From Thermohalobaculum sp039178805 (GTDB lineage: Bacteria; Pseudomonadota; Alphaproteobacteria; Rhodobacterales; Rhodobacteraceae), in assembly GCA_039178805.1 (NCBI GenBank), contig JBCDFC010000186.1, forward strand, positions 1 through 9,676: a DNA stretch of 9,676 nt, given 5' to 3'. Each line of letters opens with the position of its first letter. The stretch's first letter is position 1. Positions 1 to 5,926 of this stretch are shown here, piece after piece. A model generated the notes under the pieces. It had not been told where the DNA came from. It saw only the letters and a program-made list of their open reading frames with translations, and searched no databases. The position numbers were made by a program, and so were the translations under genes.

Positions 1-581
1 ACCTCGCCCTCGATGCGGCTTCGACCGAGTTCTATGACGCTGAGGCCCAGCTCTACCGTCTGAAGGGCGAGGGGCTCGAACTCGGCTATGGCGATATGGT
101 CGCCTACTTTCAAAAACTGGTCGAGGACTACCCGATTATTTCCATCGAAGACGGCATGGCCGAGGATGATTGGGATGGTTGGGCCCTCCTCACCGAAGTC
201 ATCGGCAAGAATTGCCAGCTTGTGGGCGACGACTTGTTCGTCACCAATGTCGAACGGCTTTCGAGCGGCATCAATCTCGCGACCGCCAACTCGATCCTGG
301 TCAAGGTCAACCAGATCGGCACGCTCTCCGAGACGTTGGAGGCCGTGCAGATGGCCCATGCCGCGCGCTACACCGCCGTCATGTCGCACCGCTCGGGCGA
401 GACGGAGGACGCGACCATCGCCGACCTCGCCGTTGCGACGAACTGCGGACAGATCAAGACGGGCTCCCTCGCCCGCTCCGACCGCCTTGCGAAGTACAAC
501 CAGCTCCTGCGTATCGAGGAGGAACTGGGCAGCGCGGCGGAGTACGCCGGCAAGACCGTGATGCCGCGCGGAGAGCACTGA
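1..581 (+). CDS. eno: Enolase, C-terminal part (5' end outside window)
   Basis: Enolase (phosphopyruvate hydratase) converts 2-phosphoglycerate to phosphoenolpyruvate in the cytoplasm. The reading frame is open from base 3, giving 192 residues, a little under half of the usual ~425-430. Numbering within this fragment: Asp4 (metal ligand in LALDAA), Glu49 in SIEDG and Asp76 in GDDLFVTN (the other two Mg ligands), Lys101 in NSILVKVNQIG (catalytic base), the SHRSGETED signature at 128-136, and Lys152 in GQIKTGS (substrate contact). All match the family's active-site pattern. One oddity is Arg122 in HAARYTAV, where enolases nearly always have Gly (AGYTAV). The gene ends with TGA at 579-581, and the next gene on the same strand starts 169 bases later. 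Identity is certain; only the N-terminal half is missing. Confidence 0.98.
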   Translation, partial: LALDAASTEFYDAEAQLYRLKGEGLELGYGDMVAYFQKLVEDYPIISIEDGMAEDDWDGWALLTEVIGKNCQLVGDDLFVTNVERLSSGINLATANSILVKVNQIGTLSETLEAVQMAHAARYTAVMSHRSGETEDATIADLAVATNCGQIKTGSLARSDRLAKYNQLLRIEEELGSAAEYAGKTVMPRGEH

Positions 582-631
582 AACCACGCGGCGACATGCG
601 TCGTGCACTCCCTGGCGCCGATCCGGCCTGG

Positions 632-648
632 GACAATGATGCATTGTC
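632..648. repeat. Perfect 7-bp inverted repeat downstream of eno
   Basis: GACAATG (632-638), a 3-base spacer and CATTGTC (642-648) form a perfect hairpin 50 bases after the eno stop codon. No T-run follows on either strand, so it is not a standard Rho-independent terminator. It could be an RNA 3'-end structure or a binding site. The rest of the 582-750 gap holds no gene that I can support. Confidence 0.4.
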
Positions 649-718
649 GCCGCGCCTTGGCGTCCTGAGACCCGGACCATCCGGAAAAAGCTTGCCCAAC
701 TCTTTGGCTCCTCACACA

Positions 719-742
719 AATCTACCCGTGAGCGTGTAGATT
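719..742 (+). promoter_or_regulatory. Hairpin immediately before the ftsB-like start codon
   Basis: AATCTAC (719-725) and GTAGATT (736-742) are perfect 7-bp complementary arms. Inside them CG (727-728) and CG (733-734) can also pair around a TGAG loop, with one C/T mismatch between the two helices. The structure ends 8 bases before the ATG at 751, next to the weak purine stretch GGGATCGG that would act as ribosome binding site. If transcribed it could limit ribosome access; as DNA it could be an operator. The function is inferred from position only. Confidence 0.4.
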
Positions 743-750
743 GGGATCGG

Positions 751-1053
751 ATGAGCGGGTCTTACTGGAAGCAAGTTGCCGTGCCGGGGTGCTACATCGT
801 GCTCTTGGCCATCGCCGTCACCTTCGCGCACAGCGCTGTGGAGGGTGAACGGGGCCTGCGCGCCCTTGGCGAAGCGAGGGCCGAAATCGCCGCTCTCGAA
901 ACAGAACTCGCCGCGGCGCAGACGGAACGAGCCGAGATCGCCAACCTCGTTCGTCGTCTCAGCCCCGATTTTCTAGACCGCGACCTCCTCGACGAACGGG
1001 CGCGCCACGTGCTCGGGATGGCGCGGCGCGACGAACTCGTCATACCGCGCTGA
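751..1053 (+). CDS. ftsB: FtsB/DivIC-family septum formation initiator
   Basis: This is a 100-residue bitopic membrane protein of the septum formation initiator (FtsB/DivIC) family, which works with FtsL and FtsQ at the division site. A short N-terminal tail is followed by a hydrophobic segment at about residues 11-27, then an Ala/Glu-rich heptad-like region at about 34-68 that should form a coiled coil on the periplasmic side. The C-terminal part reads LSPDFLDRDLLDERARHV and ends in DELVI, matching the family's pattern of a Leu/Asp-rich stretch, an E-R-A-R block and a final hydrophobic patch. The start at 751 is the only sensible ATG, since the next Met is residue 90, but its ribosome binding site is weak. 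A place between eno and pdhA is common for this family in alphaproteobacteria. The gene symbol is assigned by family, without proof of orthology. Confidence 0.85.
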   Translation: MSGSYWKQVAVPGCYIVLLAIAVTFAHSAVEGERGLRALGEARAEIAALETELAAAQTERAEIANLVRRLSPDFLDRDLLDERARHVLGMARRDELVIPR

Positions 1054-1058
1054 TCTCG

Positions 1059-1191
1059 CCATCCTGCCTGGGGCGCCATGCCGCCTCATCATGCCCGGTC
1101 GGAGACTTCGCGATCATTGGATCCGCTGAAAACCGGAAAACTCCTAGGTGCTAAACCCTTGCCTGCACGCCGCGACTTCTCCATCCTGCCT
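1059..1191. repeat. Pair of 11-bp direct repeats upstream of pdhA
   Basis: CCATCCTGCCT occurs at 1059-1069 and again at 1181-1191, both in the 238-base gap between the ftsB-like gene and pdhA. The copies are 122 bases apart, start to start. They could be paired regulator sites or chance. I could not pick a convincing -35/-10 promoter in this gap, although the pdh operon needs one here unless it is read through from eno. Confidence 0.3.
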
Positions 1192-1280
1192 TGAAACCAA
1201 TGCGCCGTCAGAGCGCGCCAGCCCAACCGCCCGCCATGGCGCTCGCGCCACGCATTTCTCCAGGGCGGACCCGACGTACC

Positions 1281-1286
1281 GGAGGA
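1281..1286 (+). promoter_or_regulatory. Ribosome binding site fixing the pdhA start
   Basis: GGAGGA lies 5 bases before the ATG at 1292. The frame stays open for 48 codons further upstream, back to another possible start at 1148, but that stretch has no such site and encodes nothing resembling E1 alpha. The site therefore decides the start. Confidence 0.8.
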
Positions 1287-1291
1287 CATCC

Positions 1292-2293
1292 ATGGCCACC
1301 AGAACCGCACGCAAGCCGAAGGCGAAGAGCAACAGCCCCTCGCCCGAGGAGATGCGGAAGTACTACGAAGACATGCTGCTGATCCGCCGCTTCGAAGAGA
1401 AGGCCGGCCAGCTTTATGGCATGGGTCTCATCGGCGGTTTCTGCCACCTCTATATCGGTCAGGAAGCCGTGGTCGTGGGCCTGCAAAGCCAGGCCAAGGA
1501 CGGCGATCAGGTCATCACCTCCTATCGTGACCATGGCCATATGCTTGCCGCCGGTATGGACCCGAATGGCGTGATGGCCGAGCTCACGGGCCGCGAGGGG
1601 GGTTACTCCAAGGGCAAGGGCGGCTCGATGCACATGTTCTCCAAGGAGAAAGAGTTCTATGGCGGCCACGGTATCGTCGGCGCTCAGGTCCCGCTTGGCG
1701 CAGGCCTCGCCTTCGCCAACCGCTACCGGGGCAACGACCATGTGAGCTTCACCTATTTCGGCGACGGCTCGGCGAACCAGGGCCAAGTCTACGAGACCTT
1801 CAACATGGCCGCCCTCTGGCATCTGCCCACGATCTTCGTGATCGAGAACAATAAATACGCCATGGGCACCGCACAGCAGCGCTCGACCTCGAGCCATGAG
1901 CTTTACAAGCGCGGCGCAGCCTTCGGCATTCCGGGCGAGGAAGTCGATGGCATGGATGTGGTCAAGGTCGCCGAGGCCGGGCGCCGCGCCATCGAGCACT
2001 GCCGCGCGGGCAAGGGCCCCTACATCCTCGAATGCATGACCTATCGCTATCGCGGCCACTCCATGTCGGACCCGGCGAAGTACCGCACGCGCGACGAGGT
2101 CTCGAAAATGCGCGAAACCCGCGACCCCATCGAGCAGCTCAAGAAGCTGATGATCGACGAGGGCGTGGCGGATGAAGACGCGCTCAAGGACATCGACAAG
2201 AAGGTGAAGGCGCGCATCAACGAAAGCGCAAAATTCGCCCAAGAGAGCCCCGAGCCCGCGCTCGAGGAACTCTGGACCGACATATACGCCTGA
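1292..2293 (+). CDS. pdhA: Pyruvate dehydrogenase E1 component, alpha subunit
   Basis: This 333-residue subunit forms the thiamine-diphosphate-dependent E1 heterotetramer with PdhB. E1 decarboxylates pyruvate and transfers the acetyl group to the lipoyl arm of the complex. The cofactor-binding motif is visible as GDGSANQG starting at residue 157 and closing with NN at 186-187, the GDG-(about 27)-NN signature of the superfamily. SYRDHGH (77-83) and the loop YRYRGHSMSDP (251-261) are typical of branched E1 alpha chains; in mitochondrial enzymes the equivalent of the latter loop carries the regulatory serines. The length is normal for bacterial E1 alpha, and the Lys/Arg-rich first 13 residues are a variable N-terminal tail. 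It is the first gene of the operon; pdhB starts 22 bases after its stop. Confidence 0.97.
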   Translation: MATRTARKPKAKSNSPSPEEMRKYYEDMLLIRRFEEKAGQLYGMGLIGGFCHLYIGQEAVVVGLQSQAKDGDQVITSYRDHGHMLAAGMDPNGVMAELTGREGGYSKGKGGSMHMFSKEKEFYGGHGIVGAQVPLGAGLAFANRYRGNDHVSFTYFGDGSANQGQVYETFNMAALWHLPTIFVIENNKYAMGTAQQRSTSSHELYKRGAAFGIPGEEVDGMDVVKVAEAGRRAIEHCRAGKGPYILECMTYRYRGHSMSDPAKYRTRDEVSKMRETRDPIEQLKKLMIDEGVADEDALKDIDKKVKARINESAKFAQESPEPALEELWTDIYA

Positions 2294-2315
2294 CTGCTCT
2301 GGGAGGAGCCGCCGC

Positions 2316-2564
2316 ATGACCATCGAAGTGCTGATGTCGGCGCTTTCCCCCACCATGGAGGAAGGCAAGCTGGCGAAATGGAACGTCAAGGAGGGTGACA
2401 GCGTCGCCTCCGGTGACGTCATCGCCGAGATCGAGACCGACAAGGCCACCATGGAGGTGGAAGCGGTCGACGAGGGAACGATCGGTAAGATCCTGGTGCC
2501 CGAGGGCACGGATGCGGTGAAGGTGAACACCCCGATCGCCGTTCTGTTGGAGGAAGGCGAGGAC
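2316..2564 (+). repeat. Lipoyl-domain coding repeat, copy 1
   Basis: Codons 1-83 of pdhB match codons 1-83 of pdhC at a constant offset of 1417 bases, with 72 of 83 residues identical by my count. The longest identical DNA run is 29 bases (2421-2449 against 3838-3866), around the lipoylated lysine codon at 2442-2444. It is followed by 14 more identical bases after one mismatch. Confidence 0.85.
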
Positions 2565-3719
2565 GAGAGCGCGATCGGCGCCGCCGGAGCGAACGGCGCT
2601 GCAGCCCCCGCGGTGGACGCGGCACCGGCGCCCACGCCCGCGGAAGCCCCCGCCGAAACCCCGACCGCGGCCCCCGTGCCTGCCGCCCCCGCGCCTGTCG
2701 CCAACGTCGTCGAACCCGACTGGCCCGAGGGCACGGAGACCGCGCAGCAGACGGTGCGCGTCGCCCTCCGCGACGCCATGGCCGAGGAAATGCGCCGCGA
2801 CCCGGACGTCTTCGTCATGGGCGAGGAGGTTGCCGAATACCAAGGCGCCTACAAGATCACCGAAGGCTTGCTACAGGAGTTCGGCGACAAGCGCGTCATC
2901 GACACCCCGATTACCGAGCATGGCTTTGCCGGCATCGGTGTGGGTGCCGCCTTCGCTGGCCTCAAACCCGTCGTCGAGTTCATGACTTTCAACTTCGCCA
3001 TGCAGGCGATCGATCACATCATCAACTCGGCGGCGAAGACGCTCTACATGTCCGGCGGGCAGATGGGCTGTCCCATCGTCTTCCGCGGCCCGAACGGTGC
3101 GGCGGCCCGCGTTGGCGCCCAGCACAGCCAGGACTACGCCGCCTGGTACAGCAGCATCCCCGGCCTCAAGGTCGTGCAGCCCTACACGGCGGCGGACTAC
3201 AAGGGCCTCCTCAAATCCGCCATCCGCGACCCGAACCCAGTGATCTTCCTCGAAAACGAGATCATGTACGGGCGCAGCTTCGACGTGCCGATGCTGGATG
3301 ATTTCTCCGTACCGCTCGGCAAGGCGCGGATCGCGCGCGAGGGCACGGATCTCACCATCGTAAGCTTCGGCATCGGTATGGGTTATGCGATGGAGGCGGC
3401 CGAAGCGCTCGCGGGCGACGGGATCGATGCCGAGGTGATCGATTTGCGCACCCTCCGCCCCATGGACCGCGAGACCGTGATCCGTTCGGTGCAGAAGACC
3501 AACCGCTGCATCACCGTCGAGGAAGGCTTCCCGGTCTGCTCCATTGGCAACCACATCTCGGCCGTGCTGATGGCCGAGGCCTTCGACTGGCTCGACGCGC
3601 CCGTCCTCAACCTCACGGGCAAGGATGTGCCGATGCCCTATGCGGCGAACCTCGAAAAGCTCGCCCTCGTCACCACGGCCGAAGTCGTCGAGGCGGCCAA
3701 GGCCGTCTGCTACCGCTGA
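2316..3719 (+). CDS. pdhB: Pyruvate dehydrogenase E1 component, beta subunit, with N-terminal lipoyl domain
   Basis: This 467-residue protein joins a lipoyl domain to E1 beta. Residues 1-82 are a biotinyl/lipoyl domain with the attachment lysine Lys43 in ETDKATMEVEA. Residues ~84-133 are an Ala/Pro-rich flexible linker. The E1 beta pyrimidine-binding domain spans about 143-320 and includes GEEVAEYQGAYK (169-180), which carries the cofactor-activating Glu, and EFMTFNFAMQAIDH. The transketolase C-terminal domain spans about 335-460, with DLRTLRPMD at 376-384. The fused lipoyl domain is well known in alphaproteobacteria and absent from most other E1 beta chains, where only E2 carries it. The ribosome binding site GGAGGAG (2300-2306) precedes the ATG, and pdhC begins 13 bases after the stop. 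The first 83 residues are about 87% identical to the start of PdhC. Confidence 0.97.
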   Translation: MTIEVLMSALSPTMEEGKLAKWNVKEGDSVASGDVIAEIETDKATMEVEAVDEGTIGKILVPEGTDAVKVNTPIAVLLEEGEDESAIGAAGANGAAAPAVDAAPAPTPAEAPAETPTAAPVPAAPAPVANVVEPDWPEGTETAQQTVRVALRDAMAEEMRRDPDVFVMGEEVAEYQGAYKITEGLLQEFGDKRVIDTPITEHGFAGIGVGAAFAGLKPVVEFMTFNFAMQAIDHIINSAAKTLYMSGGQMGCPIVFRGPNGAAARVGAQHSQDYAAWYSSIPGLKVVQPYTAADYKGLLKSAIRDPNPVIFLENEIMYGRSFDVPMLDDFSVPLGKARIAREGTDLTIVSFGIGMGYAMEAAEALAGDGIDAEVIDLRTLRPMDRETVIRSVQKTNRCITVEEGFPVCSIGNHISAVLMAEAFDWLDAPVLNLTGKDVPMPYAANLEKLALVTTAEVVEAAKAVCYR

Positions 3720-3732
3720 GGAGAGCCGCGCC

Positions 3733-3981
3733 ATGCCAATCAATATCCTAATGCCCGCGCTCTCTCCGACGATGGAAGAGGGCAAGCTCGCCAAGTGGAA
3801 CGTGAAAGAGGGCGACAGCGTCGAAAGCGGCGACGTGATCGCCGAGATCGAGACCGACAAGGCCACTATGGAGGTGGAAGCCGTCGACGAAGGGACCGTT
3901 GGTAAGATCGTGATCCCCGAGGGCACCGACGCCGTGAAGGTGAACGAGATCATCGCCATCCTGCTCGAGGAAGGCGAGGAT
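3733..3981 (+). repeat. Lipoyl-domain coding repeat, copy 2
   Basis: This is the partner of the copy at the start of pdhB, in the same orientation. Protein differences cluster at residues 2-8, 56-61 and 72-76, while the central core around Lys43 is unchanged. That pattern fits either strong constraint or gene conversion between the copies. Confidence 0.85.
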
Positions 3982-5049
3982 GCGAGCGCCCTTGCAGCTG
4001 GCGCCCCCGCCCCCGCCGCCGCGGCTCCAGCCGAGGCGCCCGCTCCCGCGAGCAATGGTGCCGCAGCCCCCGCGGCGGAGGCCCCGGCTGCACCTTCGGC
4101 CGCGCCCTCGGCGCCTCAGGTCAATGGCCAGCGCGTCTTCGCCTCGCCCCTTGCCCGCCGCATCGCCAAGGACAAGGGCCTCGACCTCGCCCAGATCAAG
4201 GGTTCGGGCCCCCATGGCCGCATCGTGAAGGCGGATGTGGAGAACGCGACCGCCGCGCCGAAAGACGCGGCCGCAGACGCGCCCAAGGCAGCAGCGGCAC
4301 CCGCCGCAGCACCGCCCGCAGGCCCTTCGGCGGATGCGGTGGCGAAGATGTATGCGGATCGTCAGTACCGCGAGGTGCCGCTCGACGGCATGCGCAAGAC
4401 GATCGCTGCCCGCCTCACCGAGGCGAAGCAGACGATCCCGCATTTCTATCTCCGCCGCGATATCGAGCTCGACGCGCTCCTGAAGCTTCGCGCTGAGATG
4501 AACGCAAAGGGCGAGAAACGGGGCATCAAGCTCTCGGTCAACGACTACATCATCAAGGCCTCGGCCCTAGCGCTACAGTCCGTGCCCGCCTGCAACGCGG
4601 TCTGGGCCGGCGACCGGGTGCTGGAGTTCGATGCCTCGGATGTGGCGGTGGCCGTCGCCATCGAGGGCGGGCTCTTCACGCCGGTCATCCGCGACGCGGA
4701 CACGAAATCGCTCTCCGCGATCTCTGCCGAAATGAAGGACCTCGCCACCCGCGCCCGCGAGCGTAAGCTTGCCCCCACCGAGTATCAGGGCGGCAGCTTC
4801 GCCATCTCGAACCTCGGCATGTTCGGCATCGACAACTTCGACGCGGTCATCAACCCGCCCCATGGCTCGATCCTGGCGGTGGGTGCGGGCGTGAAGAAGC
4901 CGGTTGTCAAGGACGGGGCCGTCGCGACGGCCACCGTGATGTCGGTCACGCTATCGGTCGATCACCGGGTGATCGACGGCGCGCTCGGCGCCCAGTTCCT
5001 CGAGGCTATGGTCAGCTATCTCGAGGATCCGATGGCGATGCTCATGTAG
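3733..5049 (+). CDS. pdhC: Pyruvate dehydrogenase E2 component (dihydrolipoamide acetyltransferase)
   Basis: This 438-residue protein is the core-forming E2 subunit, which passes the acetyl group from its lipoyl arm to CoA. In order: a single lipoyl domain (1-82, Lys43); an Ala/Pro-rich linker (~84-130); the peripheral subunit-binding domain (~134-170, FASPLARRIAKDKGLDL and GSGPHGRIVKADV) that holds E1 or E3; a second Ala/Pro linker (~172-200); and the acyltransferase domain (~212-438). The catalytic motif DHRVIDG has His411 and Asp415. The start is the ATG at 3733, preceded by GAGGAGAG (3718-3725), which overlaps the pdhB stop region; this indicates tight coupling in the operon. The gene ends with TAG and a strong hairpin follows 9 bases later. 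No lpd (E3) gene follows. Confidence 0.97.
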   Translation: MPINILMPALSPTMEEGKLAKWNVKEGDSVESGDVIAEIETDKATMEVEAVDEGTVGKIVIPEGTDAVKVNEIIAILLEEGEDASALAAGAPAPAAAAPAEAPAPASNGAAAPAAEAPAAPSAAPSAPQVNGQRVFASPLARRIAKDKGLDLAQIKGSGPHGRIVKADVENATAAPKDAAADAPKAAAAPAAAPPAGPSADAVAKMYADRQYREVPLDGMRKTIAARLTEAKQTIPHFYLRRDIELDALLKLRAEMNAKGEKRGIKLSVNDYIIKASALALQSVPACNAVWAGDRVLEFDASDVAVAVAIEGGLFTPVIRDADTKSLSAISAEMKDLATRARERKLAPTEYQGGSFAISNLGMFGIDNFDAVINPPHGSILAVGAGVKKPVVKDGAVATATVMSVTLSVDHRVIDGALGAQFLEAMVSYLEDPMAMLM

Positions 5050-5058
5050 TGGAGTTCG

Positions 5059-5084
5059 GGGCCCGGACGCTTGGCGCCGGGCCC
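5059..5084. terminator. GC-rich hairpin between convergent pdhC and EF-hand genes
   Basis: GGGCCCGG (5059-5066) pairs with CCGGGCCC (5077-5084), and inside it CGC (5068-5070) pairs with GCG (5074-5076) around a TTG loop, with one bulged A. That is 11 base pairs in the only gap (42 bases) between two genes that point at each other. No T-run follows on either side, so it is a terminator candidate by position and stability, perhaps acting in both directions. Confidence 0.6.
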
Positions 5085-5091
5085 GACCCCC

Positions 5092-5628
5092 TCACTCGGC
5101 GTCGCGCCGCGGCCCTCGACCGTTTCTTTCCCGGCGCGGCCGCGCATCCTCAAGGCTCAGCGCACCGTCGCGGTTGCGGTCGCGAATAGCGACCATGTTC
5201 GCCGTGCGGTGCTGAAACTCCTCGGCCGTGACGATGCCGTCACCGTCGCGGTCATGATCCTGGAACTGCCGCACCAGTCGCTCGCGCATGGCATCGAGCC
5301 AGAGCGCTTCGTACTCCTCGAGGCTGAGCGCACCGTCGCTGTTCGTATCGAACGTCGTCAGCCGCTCGGACCGCACCCCGTCGATCTCATCCTGCGTGAT
5401 CCGGCCATCGCCGTCGCTGTCGAAGGTCTCGGCCAGCCGGAAGAAGCCGCGAACGCGCCGCCGGTCGCCCCGAGGGCCGCGCTTAAAGGCGGCGTGTGCG
5501 CCGCGCAGGCCGCCATCGCCGACCGCTGCGTAACGCTGACCGTCCTGGGCTGCCGCACCTGGCACAAGCACAGCCGTACCTAGGCCGAGCGCCGCCACGG
5601 CGGCGCCGGCAAGTAGCAAAGTTCTCAT
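5092..5628 (-). CDS. Secreted four-EF-hand calcium-binding protein
   Basis: This 178-residue protein has a signal peptide (residues 1 to about 27: MRT, a long Leu/Ala/Val core, cleavage near GAAA-QD), so it should act in the periplasm or outside the cell. Four 12-residue EF-hand loops are visible: 70-81 (DSDGDGRITQDE), 94-105 (DTNSDGALSLEE), 126-137 (DRDGDGIVTAEE) and 150-161 (DRNRDGALSLED). The first three have the usual Glu at position 12; the fourth has Asp there, which usually weakens calcium binding. The tail after 162 is Arg-rich. The ATG at 5628 has GGAG 6 bases upstream. It converges on pdhC and nothing in the sequence ties it to that operon. The partner or role is unknown; calcium storage, sensing or envelope structure are all possible. 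Confidence 0.88.
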   Translation of the reverse strand: MRTLLLAGAAVAALGLGTAVLVPGAAAQDGQRYAAVGDGGLRGAHAAFKRGPRGDRRRVRGFFRLAETFDSDGDGRITQDEIDGVRSERLTTFDTNSDGALSLEEYEALWLDAMRERLVRQFQDHDRDGDGIVTAEEFQHRTANMVAIRDRNRDGALSLEDARPRRERNGRGPRRDAE

Positions 5629-5915
5629 GATGTACTCCGATTTGGGTTGTACCGCTCAATACGCGGCACATTGGACAATCCGTCGCAGATTTTGGCCTGC
5701 GAAGTCGGTTTTTCTCCGATCTTGCAGGAGCGGTGCTTCCAGCTTGTCCGATATCATTCACTCAGAAGATGGCGCTGGATACCTCCAAGCCACGTCCCCG
5801 AACTGATCCACTATTCGGTCACGCCAGACGACAGTCCGCAAGACGCGCGAACCTTTTAACAAGGATCAGCCTTCTAGAAGTGCCATCAAGACAGCGGTAA
5901 GTATTGTGAGCGGTA
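5629..5915. other. Intergenic region without a convincing gene
   Basis: These 287 bases separate the EF-hand gene start (left) from the alaS end (right), so they should hold the EF-hand gene promoter on the minus strand; I cannot pick its -35/-10 boxes with confidence. By eye it is less GC-rich than the coding regions. It contains the 10-bp palindrome CTTCTAGAAG at 5871-5880 and a CCTTTTAACAAGG stretch near 5852-5864. Short open frames here start at rare codons or show no family features. Confidence 0.5.
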
Positions 5916-5926
5916 TCAGCCGCTCA
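5907..5926 (-). terminator. Hairpin with the alaS stop codon in its loop
   Basis: On the minus strand TGAGCGG (5926-5920) pairs perfectly with CCGCTCA (5913-5907), and the 6-base loop CTGATA contains the alaS TGA stop (5918-5916). No T-run follows, so it may protect the 3' end of the mRNA or act in termination; this is inference. Confidence 0.4.

Noticed and set aside
671..683. CCGGA/TCCGG hairpin next to AAAAAG after eno
   Set aside because: The A-run is on the wrong strand for an eno terminator, and the stem has only five pairs.
1148..1291. N-terminal extension of PdhA by 48 codons
   Set aside because: The extra stretch has no E1 alpha similarity, and a strong GGAGGA stands just before the ATG at 1292.
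1208..2818. Long open frame on the minus strand over pdhA and the start of pdhB
   Set aside because: It is again in register with pdhA codons and explained by the same codon bias; the product is low in complexity and unlike any family I recognise.
5071..5583. 170-codon plus-strand frame over the EF-hand gene
   Set aside because: It is an antisense shadow of the EF-hand repeats in register; the repeating RTVAV-like product reflects the Asp/Gly codons of the loops on the other strand.
5647..5859. Possible 70-residue protein in the gap upstream of the EF-hand gene
   Set aside because: It begins at a TTG without a good ribosome binding site, has no recognisable domain, and its codon use does not look like the neighbouring genes.
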